This document shows positions 1 to 12,114 of a stretch of 64,000 bases of DNA, in pieces; positions within the stretch are counted from its first letter, which is position 1, and every line of letters starts with the position of its first letter. The notes beneath the pieces were generated by a model. That model searched no databases and was not told the origin of the DNA. It saw only the letters and a program-made list of their open reading frames with translations. Made by a program: the position numbers and the translations under genes. The DNA comes from Tretioscincus oriximinensis. Its lineage: Eukaryota; Chordata; Lepidosauria; Squamata; Gymnophthalmidae. The stretch covers positions 1,699,704 through 1,763,703 of the forward strand of contig JAJVDF010000194.1 in the NCBI GenBank assembly GCA_022410635.1, read 5' to 3'.

Positions 1-1535
1 TTGACAAATGTAAAACTGAGAACTACAGCTATGGTCACAGAGAACAAGCATAATCAAAGAGACAATTGAATAACCTTTTGATAACTGTGAAGGAAAAAAG
101 TTCAACCGCGTTTTCTTTCATGGCTTAAAATTCTCAGGAAAGATCTGTCAATTATGCATTCAGTGTGCTTCTCTTTGGGGAGATGGGTCTACTAGCTTCC
201 AAATAGCTCTATATCTTAAAATATATAAAATCTTTTTTAAAATGCTAGGAAACTTGTGTCCTGATGATTCTCATTATGTGATTTTTGTTTTATTCAAAAC
301 TTCACATTAACTGCCACCTTATCTTTCTGCAATGTTGAGTAGAGCTGAAATTCCCTTCCCACATGGATATGAATCAAAGGAACTTCTTAAACTGCCCTCT
401 TTTAGACCAATGTGCATGTGCAGAAAGCTTCCAGATAGCCAAAATGTGATGGTGACTATGGTCCTATGCACACGAGACATTAAAGTCTCTATGGGAGCTT
501 CATCCAAACAATCCTGGCATATGTCCTAAGGGGTTGTCAGCAATCCACTCGCTACAACGTCCGGATTTCGTGGCAGAGAACCACAAATTTGCTCCCCAAA
601 GTCATTTTTTGCTGCTGGGATGAGATGTCAGCCGAAGTCATGCAAGATCACACTCCTGGCAGTGGAACATGGAGGTGCTGTGCAGAAGTTGCAGCAGCAC
701 AACAGCAGCATCCTACATATTGCCTTGGCAGTGTCGTGCTTCTCATGAGTAGGGCACTACTACTGCCTCACAAGAACCAGGATAACTTTGTCCTGGGGGA
801 GCAATGGCTTATGCCCATGATATACGATATGGGTTATAAACATTTGTATGCACAGGACCTATATCCATGCCCAAGACGGCTGAACAGAAGTTTCATGTCC
901 TGAGGATGTGAACTTCAAAACAGCACATAGTGGACATTCCCAAAGGCTGGCTGAGAATTAAACCTTACATTTTTGAAAGGGGTGGTTAGCAAACCAACAT
1001 CAATCAAACAAGATGTCTTCAGGCCACCTTGAGTGAGGAGGGAAGCATTCCAATTTATATCCATTACAATATCCTCTTCCACAAAGAACTTGTCGTTTTT
1101 ATTCCCCCCTACTACCCTATATTTAACCCACCCACCCCTCGGTCTACTTGCACTCGAATAGCTATAGGGATGTTTCCTGTATTTTCCTGAATGAACACAG
1201 AGATGTTTTTTTTCTTACCCTCTTAAAAAAAGCAGATGCCGAGAGGTGAAGGAAGAGTGTGAAAGAAGTTGAGAGAATAAAATTGGCCCTTTAATATGCA
1301 CCCAAACCTCCAGGACCAGAGACTTTATGATTTTAAGAGAGTAAACTAGGTATTTCCTCCCAACATTCCTTATATTTTACCTGTGCAAACTAATGCAAAT
1401 AGGAAGTCCAGCAGAATGTGTGTCCAGCCAGAAACTCCTACGAACAATTAAGCTGCTGTATTCTACCCTAGTTCCAGCTTTCAGACCATCTTCAAGGATA
1501 GCTCCATGTAGAACTCTGGATCATAAACCCCATAA
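1..1535. other. no recognised feature
   Basis: About 1.5 kb of AT-rich DNA with only short open frames and no codon pattern or recognisable protein family. I see no repeat I can name. The right edge runs into a CR1 3' end. Confidence 0.5.
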
Positions 1536-1926
1536 AACTCCTTAAAACTGTTGGGTAGAAAAGTGAGAACAGACAAAGGAAAATATTTTTTCACCCAGAG
1601 GGTCATCGACCTGTGGAATTTACTTCCTGAAGAGGTAGTAGTAGCTAACAGCTTGGATAGTTTCAAGACAGGACTAGACAGGTTTATGGACACCAAGGTT
1701 ATAAATGGATACTAGGATAGCTGTCTGGATGTTGCCTCCGGGATGGAGCAACAGGCAGGACTCCTGAAATACCATTTGCAGGGAGTCATAAACAGGAGCA
1801 TATTTTGCTTTCCTCTGTTCAGACTGCCCAGGTGCATCTGCTGGGCCTCTGTGTGAAACAGAATGCTGGACTTGATGGGCTGAGGCCTGATCGATATGGC
1901 TCTTCTTATGTTCTTAAGTTCTTATG
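1536..1926 (+). mobile_element. CR1 LINE, 3' end, sense
   Basis: A 5'-truncated CR1 retrotransposon. It starts in the last part of ORF2; the sense strand encodes a decayed form of the terminal block with WNLLPEEVVVANSLDSFK-like residues. It continues through the 3' UTR ('gggatggagcaacaggcagg', 'gccctgggcctctgtgtg'-like) and ends in the typical repeated unit (ttcttatgttcttaagttc) near 1895-1926. The same region is present in antisense at about 54.86-55.26 kb. There is no poly(A) tail and no clear target duplication, both normal for CR1. Confidence 0.9.
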
Positions 1927-3908
1927 CTCATAGCCATGTTGCCTTATCTAGGAAAGGCTAAAGCTGATGTTCAAGTTGCATGCAGAGTTAAATGCTCCTG
2001 GCATCTCATTCTATATCTCTTGATTTTTACCATTGGCTTAATATAGGTGTTCAACAACATGGACCAATTGTTCCATTTTTTTAACTATTTCACATTCTAT
2101 ACAGTTGCTTTCTGTCAAGTGCAGTAACTTTTACAACAATCTAGTTTGTTCAGAATCGTTAATACATTTTCCAGGTTACTTTCAAACAAAGCACCTTGTA
2201 TGTAACTAGCAGTGGGCGATACAATTTTTAAATTAGCAATGGTTGGCCATTCAATCCCAGAATCTGACTGGCTGCTGGACTTCTTATTGGTTCTTATTAT
2301 TATACTCTGTACACTCAACTGTCAAGTATGAAATGTCCACGCTGGGTACATTATAATCTCTCTTTTCATATACATTTTTATTTTTTAAAGAATCTGTTTC
2401 AAATAAAGTTGAAGCTCAGTTTGGAAGATTGTCATGGGCACAGTAATGATCAACGGTAATCAGTCATATTTATAATAAGTAGAGCATATAACAGAGAACA
2501 CAGATTACAGGTTCTGTTCATTTCATGACCTGAGGTTCTTCTAGAAGTATCTGTCTGGACCCAGAAAACTATGCTCTGTTGATTCTCATAATGATCCATA
2601 GGAATAATTTTATATTGTCAATTGTTTCAAGAATTTCAAAGTACTGTTGTGAACTCCTGAATGCCCATACTTCTCCAGTCCTTTAATGTCTATACTGATT
2701 GCTAGTTCACTTCCAAGCACAATTTGAAACATGAGATCCAAAACCCTAAATAATATAGACTGAAGGTAAGTAGTATACCTGAGGGACTTCCTCGTACATA
2801 ATGTGCTCCTTGCTGGATGAAATGTTCTGGCAAAGCTCTTCAGAGGTTCTAACCCCTATGACATTCAGGAAGTTGTCATCGCAGAGAAGACCTTTTAGTA
2901 ATGAAACTTGGGATTTGGGAACAATTTTCCTTCAGAGGTACACCAAATGTCTATTTTAGTTCCTGCTATCCACATGCTGGAAACTAGGTCAGTACCCAGA
3001 TGTCACGTTTCTGCTCTAGGATATAACACAGGTTAAGGTTCAGTGGATGGTCTCGAATTTTGAAGGAAAATTTCATTAAAACATATTTGTACAATTTGAC
3101 CTTCACTGGTAAGGTGAATATTTCCCATAGATATTTCCCTAGATACAGCCATGTCATCCCTAATACATTTTAGGTCATGTTTTATGTTTGTTCTATTTTT
3201 TTCTTATTCAACACTGAGTTGCATTTAATAGAAACCTTCATAAATACAAACATTTTTGAGCAATGGGTTTCCTTCTCCAGTTCAGAAAGAATGCTCACCC
3301 CAAGACCTTCTGCATGTGAAATATGATGAAGAGTCAGATTCTTTTTGATGAACTGTGGCTCTTCCCAAAAGAAACAATAAATCTGGGATACAAGTACAAC
3401 AAATAAACCGATCACCTGAAACCACCTTTCAAATATAAAATGCTGGAGAAAAAGCAATCTAATACTTTAAAAAGGAAAAAAATGAATTGAATTGGGGAAC
3501 TGTAGACAGAAAATGAAGTTCTTTTACTGCTGCAGGCCACTGGACAGGAACTTTGGAAGAGAAATTATGTCTGCGAAAGAGAACAAAAATATGGCGAAAT
3601 GGGAAAAGAGAGGGAGAAAGCTGATGCTTCCTGTTGAGAGTCTCAGTAGATTTTTACACAAAAGTGGCTAAAACCTCCAATTTGAGACTTTAAGATAAAT
3701 CTCAGTAAAACAATCTTGACAAAACAAAGGAATTCAATGTAGCAACAGCAGCAATATCTTCAATACATTTGACTACATGTATTAGTGAAAGCATCACATG
3801 TTCCAGTAATGGACATGATAAAAGCTCAAGAAATACATATAAAGACAAAAAACAAAACCTTAAGGGCCTTTCTGTAGAGATCATTAATATGGATTAAGAG
3901 TCAATATA
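1927..3908. other. no recognised feature
   Basis: Two kilobases with only short open frames (up to about 91 codons) and no conserved motif. I see nothing assignable here. Confidence 0.45.
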
Positions 3909-3910
3909 TA

Positions 3911-3973
3911 CTGCTCAAAACAATTAAGGGAATACAGTGTATGTTAAAGTGTTCCCTTAATTGTTTTGAGCAG
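3911..3973. mobile_element. Tc1/mariner-type micro-MITE, copy 1
   Basis: A 63-bp element that is nearly all inverted repeat: CTGCTCAAAACAATTAAGGG on the left and its complement on the right, with a central loop of about 12 bp. It is flanked by TA on both sides (3909-3910, 3974-3975), the Tc1/mariner target duplication. The CTGCTCAAAA terminus resembles the ends of vertebrate Tc1-like transposons. Copies 2 and 3 lie at 17084-17157 and 52280-52352. It has no coding capacity and would need a transposase in trans. Confidence 0.85.
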
Positions 3974-4343
3974 TATAGTATATTTCTAGGCTGTATAGGC
4001 AGAGTGTGATTCAGATTAAAGGAAGCCTTAATCAAGATCACAGTTAGCCCAAGCACATTAGGATGACCACTGATCCAGGACACAGTTGGTTTATGATCAA
4101 GCACACCTGTGTTCAGGGCCGGCAGGAAGAGTAGTACTCCAGCTGCATACCAGAGTACAACAAAATGGCTCTTTCTATGACACCAGACTGAGCTTCCGCT
4201 CCAGGGTGGAAGGACAAACGCAGTCACATTCATAATCCTGGCCAGCTCATGCTGCTGGTCACACATCAAACCTCGATGTCTGAATAATAGGTAAGGTCAC
4301 CTCCACACAAGTTTTACTTAGCGTGTTGGTAGAGACATCACGT

Positions 4344-4644
4344 CAGTGATGGCTAACCTATGACACGCTGCTACACTGATTACATTTTTAAAATTAAGTT
4401 TTTTAAATTTTAAAAAGTTGGGAAAAAATGGGTAGGAAATGAAATTCAGCAACAAAAAAGTTACCAATGTAAAGAATTATTTGACTTGCTTCTTTAATAA
4501 ATACATATATCATTTTTTTTTACTAAGCTCGAGCTACAAACTTCACAAAATTATGGATATTTTTAGATGTGACACAGTACCCAAGTTAAGCTAGGGCTTT
4601 TTATGAATTTTGACATACCGAGCTCAAAATGCTCACCATCACTG
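4344..4644. mobile_element. non-autonomous hAT element, old
   Basis: Begins CAGTGATGGCTAACCT and ends in TGCTCACCATCACTG, so the termini are inverted repeats starting CAGTGATGG, a known hAT/Charlie-type end. The 301-bp interior is AT-rich and non-coding. The flanks (catcacgt on the left, acctatgt on the right) do not form a clean 8-bp duplication, so the copy is old or the ends have eroded. Confidence 0.75.
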
Positions 4645-5194
4645 ACCTATGTCCTAATGGAGCTTCAGTAACATCTGCAGCATTGTGGGCCAACGCCTCG
4701 ATTGAGGAAATTTGCTGACTCACAGCCTGGTCTACTCCATGCGTTTATAGACTGGATTAATTCAGATCCAGGAACCCCTCCTTCGGTACATAGTGGAAAA
4801 AAGCTCAGTTTACCCAGAATACGCTGCAGCTGTTCCTTTGTGAAATCGCCATGCTTGCCATTGGGGAGGCAAGAAGCCTTTCTTCATGTACCTGTGTGTA
4901 ACCAAGTGTTCCAGGACACAGCGAGAAGGTGCCAGCACAGGACAGTGCAGAATTGCTGGTTGAGCATGTGTGTCACTGGTTCCTCAAGGTACACTTGTCA
5001 TGGAGAGGCAACCTAAGACCAAGAGAAGGAACAAGAGATATAGGAGGTTAGGGAAAAGATCCAGAAGGGGAGAAGTGGTGGTGGAGAGGCAGGAGACAGG
5101 AGAAGGGAGGTGCAGGGAAATGAGGAACAGGGAATCACAAAATGAATCATTCCTTCAGAAACTTTGAGTATCACTGTAATGCAGTGTTTTGTAT
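4645..5194. other. no gene; purine-rich tract
   Basis: No family recognised. Positions of about 5017-5135 form a strongly purine-rich (GA-rich) tract on the + strand, probably low-complexity sequence. Open frames here are compositional artefacts. Confidence 0.45.
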
Positions 5195-5600
5195 GATGCA
5201 AGGAAGAGAAGGATTGGGTTTGTCTTCTGAACCTGCTACTTGCTGCATGTGGCTTAGACAGAATTAAAGAATGGATGACATTGGCAACCAAACAATGGTT
5301 TAAATTAAAGGAATATAAATTAAGATTTATTTGGCATGGTTATCTAGTGGATAACATGACAAAGCAGAAGTGAGTATGGATAGTAAGAATCATTATGAAA
5401 GAAATACTTGAAATTTATTATTGTGAATATCTTCTCAAGAAGAATGTTTTATAAGAGAAATATTAGCAAAAGAAAAATGCTTGCTATATGAAGATTCATT
5501 GGAGAATGATGAAGGGGTATTTAAAATTAAATCAAAGAATAACTAACATTAGAAGAACATTCCTTCTTTTTCGCCTTCCATCCAGAAGATTTTGGGGGTG
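5195..5600 (+). mobile_element. L1 LINE, ORF2 C-terminal fragment
   Basis: One frame on the + strand reads LDRIKEWMTL, then KLKEYKLRFIWHGYL, then a further KEILEIYYCEYLL stretch with stops. This matches the L1 ORF2 region after the RT domain (the pattern W.K.WM.L ... L.GY.LRF.WHGYL). Just upstream, EGLGL is followed by a frameshift into NL..LAAC, the decayed GGLGLPNLKLYY block. Several stops and frameshifts make it a dead fragment. Both ends are approximate and I see no poly(A) tail or target duplication. Confidence 0.65.
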
Positions 5601-7447
5601 CCAGTCAACTAGCTCAAGGCTTTGATAATGCTGATTTTGAATAGTAGATCAATTCAGACTTAAATATCTATCATCCATGATTTTATTCTGGATGAAACAA
5701 CTGACCTGACATATATTGCTGACACCTGTGTGGATGAAGTGGGTGGACCTAGTCTTACCCAGCTCTGTTCCCCAGGCTATTCAGTTCTACATTGTTCCAG
5801 ACCAGTGGGGAGGGCTTGTTGTTCTAGTCCATAGGATATCTAGCTCTCTTCTCAGGCAGTCAGTTCACTCTGCTTCCAGGTTTTGGTGGCTGTTTTTGCT
5901 GTTGGGCAAAAGAGACAGGATTGGAATGTTGCTGGTGTTCCACCCATCCTGCTGCCTAGCAACCTCTGTATACGAGTTGGTTGAAGTTATCTCTGATATG
6001 AGTTGGAAACATCATACCCATTCTATATCTTATTTTATTTATTTATTCATACACCATCCATCTCAAGGGGTGGGGGGGCAATAACTTCCAACACTGAGGT
6101 GTTAAGGGACTCCAGTTTCTTTGCAAAAGCTATCCTCACTGGTTCCAGGACAACCGTGGGCCTATCTCAAAATGCCACTGGCCCAGAAGACCCAGTATGA
6201 TGGCTAGAGCTCAATAGGCTCATACCTTGGCATAAGTCTACATGGACACAGGTAAGAGTGCATTTTCATGCCTATCATGTGGTGATGGTTGTAGCAGTGA
6301 AAGTATAGCTAAAAGGGAAAACAGCTTTTCTTTTCTTGTACCAATATGCTAAAGGAGGGACTTTAAGCACTTTCCCATATTGTGGAAAGAGCAAAGATGG
6401 AAGGAGCCAATGTTGTAGTCATTATATTGCAATGCCTACCCAGGACTTCATTTGAACTTTATCTGTTGTCTCCAATACTGTTCAGAACCACATAGTATTG
6501 TAAAACGTTATCAAGGTGCTTGTGTGATTGCTTTTCCCTCTGTATGTGTTTCATGAAACCTAGCCCATTAAACTTTAAAATGAGCAGCTTGGTAATCAGA
6601 CATGAAGTGCAAACAGCATTGCAATTTGTAACCATTATTTGAAATACTGGAAAGAAAGGAAGTTTGTTATTATGATCTCCACAGGGTTAAGAAGGTTTGT
6701 AGAAATTCTGTTAACACCAGTGACTGTAAACAATAAACCCCTTCTTTAGCATGTATGTATAATGGACATCTTAGTAACCAAATGAATGACTGGTATAGCA
6801 CCAAGGTAGTACCTTTGATTCTTTTAAAGGGAAGATAAGCAGTTCTACACTAGAGCTTTTTTTTATTACTTATATTAAGAGTGATCCCCACCTTTTTTTT
6901 TTTTTTAGAAAAGTCTGAGTGACAGCTTGGCTAGGCAGACTGTGAGCATCTGTGATTTTCTTTACTCCCGAAATGAAAGGCATATATTTGCTGTTGTGTG
7001 GATAAGCATTCTAAATAGGCTGAAAGTTTGTGAATATTGCTGTCAAACCTGTGAAAAAAGAGGGTGGCTAAATAGCACAAGCTGTTACGTAGTTGAGCCA
7101 ATTCTGCCTGTCTTGTTCTACAGTCAAATGTGGATTAATTTTTACAGTTTTCTGTGCTTTAAGATTGCGAATGTACTTAGAATTCCTCTAGTTCTGTCTC
7201 TGGTGCAAAAAAGATGCACAGAATTCATATTTTTAGATAGGGGTCCTTTTGAATGGTAACCATGTTCTGTAATTAACTTGATTGAGCTTTTCAGAGTCAA
7301 TTTGCTTTGCAAAAACTCATGAATTTCACTTTGAGGTTTAGGGCGCTCTTTTTGCACTAGAAATATCTTTGGAAATCATTCCTATTCGCCTTCCGAGGAG
7401 ATTGTTTGCTGCCTTTCACAATCCATCAAGAAGAAACATTCCTGTTC
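5601..7447. other. no recognised feature
   Basis: AT-rich DNA with poly(T) runs near 6893-6906 and scattered short open frames, the longest 122 codons. No domain or repeat family recognised. Confidence 0.45.
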
Positions 7448-7663
7448 TAGGCTGACCAGATGACCCCTTTTTTTGTGTGTGTGGGTGTGTGTTGAAAACC
7501 TGGTTTTGGGGATCCTCCGAGTTATTTATGAGGAAATTTTTTTCAAAAGTTTTTTTTTTCAAAAAGCTTTTTATTTTTATTTTTTCCTCAGAAAAAACTA
7601 GGAGGCAGCCCAAAAACGGGTTTTCAACCCCCCCCCTCCAAAAGGGGTCATCTGGTCAGCCTA
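7448..7663. mobile_element. fold-back hAT MITE, copy 1
   Basis: A 216-bp element with termini TAGGCTGACCAGATGACCCC and the matching complement. The inverted repeat continues inward (GAAAACC, GTTTTTGGGG/CCCAAAAAC, CTCAGAAAAAA), so almost the whole element could fold into one hairpin. TAGG-starting ends of this kind are seen in vertebrate hAT elements. Copy 2 at 10539-10739 has a clear 8-bp target duplication; this copy does not. Open frames across it on both strands are shadows of the palindrome. Confidence 0.8.
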
Positions 7664-8865
7664 CGTTATTAGACCAAGATCAGGAAGTATTCAAGCCTTT
7701 CTGTGTTCTACATGCCTGGCGGCTTCCCCCCTCACTCTCAGTTAAAACAGGTCACAGGAGACGTAAAACACAGAAAGGCTAGAATATNATTTTCATACTT
7801 TTTATAAGAATACAGTATTTCCAAACAGCAGGAATGATTATTGACTACATAAAAGACAGCCTATGCAAGGTAAGCATATCAGGAAACACTACTGGAAATN
7901 ATGCTGGAACGCAGTGAGCTACCCAAATGGTGCCCCTCTACAGCTGCAAAGACAGGAAATTTTTGTTCCAGATTTTTTAAGGTTCTACACCACTTCTGAA
8001 GGCTAGATACACCTTTCAAAGTCAGCAACTCAAACAGTGTCATAATATATTGTCCAAACGAAGCATGGCCTCCACCTACCAGTCCACACTAGGCAGACAG
8101 GACAGCCCAAGCCGTGAAAAATTATTTTTGGATTCCTTCTTTTCCCTCCGAGGATGAAACTGCTGAACTAAGAAAGAATTGCACTGTATGATATTGCTGA
8201 TCATTCTGTGGAGGTCTGACTCTTATGATTGTGAATTATTCTTTCCTTAAAAGCTCATAATCATTTTATCAAAAAGTANGATTCAAATATATTGTTTACT
8301 AACTCTGCTCGAGCATTTCATAGGCATCAGGGGTTAAACAGCAAATTATTTCAAACANAAAAGCATTATTGAGAAATGGATGATGCCAGAAGTGATCACT
8401 ATGTTAAGTAATAGAGAAAATGGAATTAGATAAAAATGAATCATAGGAAACGAGGGTGGATAGAAGAAGATATTGAATGCACAAATACATTTGTCCTATA
8501 ATTTAAGATTTCTGGAAAATAGATCTAAAGTCAGTAACAGGTAATTTAAAAACCAGTTTCAGGGTAGAACTAAGGAAATGACTGACAATATAATAGCTTG
8601 AGCCCAAACCGTTCTGCTAGTTGGGTGGGTGGAANGTTTGTACTGTATGGACTATGTAACAAAAAATGTATGAATATATAATCAATGTGATTGATAATGA
8701 TATTTCCAATTGCAGGATAAGTAATCCAGATAATATACAGAAATAGAGAGAATGTAAANAAAAATGGTTGATAGTGAAACCATATATAGAAGTCAGATTG
8801 GGGACTGAAGCTATGAAATTAAGATTATTTTTTCATATGTAAACCCTAACTGCCAAAGATATTAT
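7664..8865. other. no gene recognised; possible L1 remnants
   Basis: AT-rich DNA. A 14-bp perfect inverted pair (7694-7707 and 7767-7780, AGCCTTTCTGTGTT) flanks about 59 bp. Around 8690-8860 a frame reads AMKLRLFFHM..TLTAKD, weakly like L1 ORF2, but this is too degenerate to call. Confidence 0.35.
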
Positions 8866-9267
8866 AGTTGCATTCCTATTAGAACTTTAAAAGGGAATGG
8901 AAAACAGATTTTATCATTCCAAAATGAAAGCGAAGTGAGGGCTTAAATTTACCTGAGCATTAACTCAGCATTCATTCAACATTAACACCCTGATTGCTGT
9001 GTGCTGGGGGTGCTCAATGAATCTCTTTCACTGGGCTGCAGTAGGTGGAAAAAACGTGTTTTTCCAGAGCAGGAAGGGAAGCTGCTGAGCCTGGAGGGAA
9101 TGCCAAACAAAAGAGCCCCCAGCCCCCGCTCTCTCGCTCGCTTTTTGTTGCCTGATCTCCGTCATCAGTGTACAAGTGGAGCAAATTACAAAAAGGAGCA
9201 GCAACGACACAATTTCATCATGAACTTCGCAATCCTGCNTGCTTTAAGGGGCAATGCGTCTGCAGCC
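8866..9267. repeat. unclassified repeat, possible MITE
   Basis: Its left part (about 8866-8985) aligns by eye with 26467-26585: a gttgcattcc / ggctgtattc start, then 'actttaaaa', 'aagtgagggctt' and 'aactcagcattc' in the same order. The right end carries GGCTGCAGACGCATT on the minus strand, similar to the GGCTGTATTCGCATC start at 26385, suggesting terminal inverted repeats. I find no target duplication. The middle (about 9030-9150) is GC-richer than its surroundings. Confidence 0.45.
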
Positions 9268-10530
9268 TACGTGTAGTGTAAGATTCAACAAGGGAAGGGA
9301 ATTTGCAAAATCAGGGAAATGTTTCATAATGTAAATATTTGTATTTTTGAATTTAAATAAAATGTTTTGGACAATAAATAAATAAATATAAAAAACAGTT
9401 TCAGTTATCCCATATATACAAATTAGCAAGCCACAAGTGTTGAGAGAGATGTGGAATAACGCATTTCTACTACCCTTTATAGTAACTATGCAGTACAACT
9501 GCTGATTTACAGAGGTTACAAATAAAAATATCTTATGCAATTTTTAATAGTTATTAAATTTGTAGCCATCCCTATATTTACTACATCTAACCAGTTTGCA
9601 AGAAACATGGAAAAAATGGTTACAAATAATAGAAATTGTTTGGACAGCAAACAGAAGGATAACAAATGGTGGTCTCAAAAACTTTGGTATGAAAGGTGGC
9701 AGCCATAGAATTAATTATAAAAGCAGCAGAGGGATTACAGTTAAGTAAACACTTTTTCATTAAAATGAAGATATTTAATCAATGAAAATCCAATAGGGAA
9801 TGGAACTGAATATTTGCAATAATGCTATTAAATTATGGGGTGGTGGGTGGGGTTTCTCATTTGAAGTGCCAAGATAATTATAGCATGTGAATACTCTACT
9901 AAGCAATATGAATCTATATTAATTTGCCCATGTTAAGAAAGATGTTCAAGAATGTATATAAATATTGGGATATTTTATAAAAGAAGGAATCTTTACAAAG
10001 TGATGGGACAGAAGTTACAGAATTCAAGTAAATATAAGGAATAATAATTATAAAAGCATATACATATGCATAAATAACTAAGTCAATTTTCATTTGTTTA
10101 CACAGTGCTTAGACCCAGTTTTTGTTACCAAAAATCAATTGACGTTGCTGCAAGGAGACTTAAATGTGGCCCATTGTATCTCTTGGTCATTGAAAACAAA
10201 AAAACTAAGCCACACTTCAGATTTGAAAATACATTGGGCTGAACTAATTACACTAACTTTTCCCCTTGGACGTATCCCTTGTTCTCTCAGTACCTTCAGG
10301 CTTTGCATGTCTCTGATGCAGAGTAAATTAAATCTATTGTTTTGAGACGAGCTGCTTGTTACTCTTTCAAGAACAGTCTCTTGGGTGAAAGTTGGAAATG
10401 TTTAAGTAAGTTGTTGTGGTCATATTGGCAGAGTAATCGAAATAATATTATCCCACCCTTATAAAAAAAAGTTTAGCTAAAGTATTACCGCGTCCCTTAA
10501 TTTTCTGTAAGGCCACCTGTTACAGATATA
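9268..10530. other. no recognised feature
   Basis: AT-rich sequence, including a stretch around 9600-9760 with weak L1-like flavour that I cannot support. No gene seen. Confidence 0.4.
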
Positions 10531-10538
10531 CTCTGGGA

Positions 10539-10739
10539 TAGGCTGACCAGATGACCCCTTTGGGGGGTTGTGAAAACCTGTTTTTGGGGTGCCTTCCAGT
10601 TTTTTTCTGAGAAAAATATTTTTTTNAAAAAACTTTTTTTTGAATTTTTTTTGAATTTTTTTTCCTCAGAAAAAAACAGGAGGCACCCCAAAAATGGGTT
10701 TTCAACACACACACCCAAAAGGGTCATCTGGTCAGCCTA
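10539..10739. mobile_element. fold-back hAT MITE, copy 2, with 8-bp duplication
   Basis: A 201-bp element of the same family as 7448-7663, beginning TAGGCTGACCAGATGACCCC and ending in the complement. It is flanked by a perfect 8-bp direct repeat CTCTGGGA (10531-10538 and 10740-10747), the target-duplication length of hAT transposases. Inner arms also pair (GAAAACC/GGTTTTC, TTTTTGGGG/CCCCAAAAA, CTGAGAAAA/TTTTCCTCAG-like), giving a near-complete hairpin. It encodes no protein. Confidence 0.85.
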
Positions 10740-10992
10740 CTCTGGGAACCTCTGCTTTTGGTCTTGGCACATCCTGAAAATCTACCCAACAAACAAAAAC
10801 AAGTAGAAGATGTAGTGGGGAAATTCATTAGATTAAATGATACCGAAGTTATACTTTTGGGAAAGCAGGAAAGCAAGGAGAAAATATTATTTTTCAGGAA
10901 AGCAAGAGATAAAAGAGTGATACTATCTATCCTTCCTTTGCATATATATTTTTGCAGAATTTTATGCAGCAGCTGTGTTTCTCTTTTTGTAT

Positions 10993-11054
10993 GTTGTGTG
11001 TGTGTGTTTGTGTGTGTGCATGCGTGTGTGTTAGCATGTAAGAGAGAGAGAGAG
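10993..11054. repeat. (TG)n then (AG)n microsatellite
   Basis: An imperfect TG dinucleotide run is followed by a short spacer and a run of AG repeats. Simple sequence repeat. Confidence 0.9.
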
Positions 11055-12114
11055 TATGGAGAAAATATCTTCTCTAAGGAAGCAAGTCCTGGTATCTGTG
11101 TCTGACTCTGCCTAAACACCACCAATCCTTCCTTACTGTGTTTGTCTTATAGCCCAAAATATGGCTTGAGGCAATGCTTGACTTAAGCTTGTGGAGGAAC
11201 AGAAGAAGTGATTCTGAACACAATCTAGTGACCTTTGTAACAGGGACTGCATTGATTTGCAAAAGGAAAGCCATTTCACAGTATTACTTGGAATTGTCAT
11301 ACCAACAGCAAAGCTTATTATTTCTTTCTTGTTTCTGAATCTGGCATGGGCCGTTTTTCTCCTTTTAAATAACCCAGAGCCATCCAATTTAGAAAGCAAA
11401 GCACTGTATGCCATGTTCAAGGGCTTCTTCTTTACACACCTGAAAATCTGAAACAGTGTACAAAGAAGGAGCAGTATTTATTGTTTTTCGAAACCAAATC
11501 CCAGAGTTATTTAAGTACAATAATCACTTCAATTATCCAAATATATTTGACCTCTAAAAATATTTAACTGAGATCTAAACAAAAGCTCAAAACTTTTCCT
11601 GTACTGCTTCATGCTAGGCTGAAAGAAATAGTTCTCTTGTGGGTTGATTATGACAATGGGTTGCAAGACAGACAGTAAATTTAATTTGGCAATCTCTCTA
11701 GAACTTTGTCTTTTGTTATTATTTCGAAATGAAAATGTGAATGTAGCAGAATAATATCTGATGGAGCAATTAATTGAGCCAGGCTTGTCAACAATGGCTT
11801 TGGGCTGGAAGGATAATTGAAAGTGGTCAATGAACCAATGCATCATCATATAGCAGATCAGTATCAATTTGAATCGACAAGGGAAAGTAGACTGGAATCC
11901 AAGGGGTTGTTTTGACAGACAAATATTAATAATAGCGAATGCTGAGAAACAGGATGCCAACCTCTTCAAAGGATCAAATTAAAAGGATTAGATAAAACTC
12001 TGAAGTACTTCTCTCTCTCCAGATTTAAGAAGGCAAGCTGATAATCACAATTGCACGCAGTATTAATCCTGCATAACTGTAGGAGAAAGAGTTGGACCAA
12101 AGGTTTAGCATGTA
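11055..12114. other. no recognised feature
   Basis: About 1 kb without recognisable repeats. A 146-codon minus-strand frame at 11529-11969 has no recognisable motif and is treated as chance. Confidence 0.4.

Noticed and set aside
3901..4269. 122-codon minus-strand frame
   Set aside because: Starts in non-repetitive DNA and ends in the micro-MITE; no motif.
4970..5291. Arg/Glu-rich frame and its antisense Ser-rich partner
   Set aside because: Explained by the purine-rich tract.
8640..8880. L1-like remnant
   Set aside because: Only a short weak similarity (AMKLRLFFHM); not enough to annotate.
9030..9150. GC-richer patch as a promoter or exon
   Set aside because: No CpG cluster of note, no splice or coding pattern, and it falls inside a probable repeat.
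10497..10806. Lys/Phe-rich open frames on both strands
   Set aside because: They cross the fold-back hAT MITE and mirror each other; no protein is expected.
11529..11969. 146-codon minus-strand frame
   Set aside because: No recognisable family and no supporting signal.
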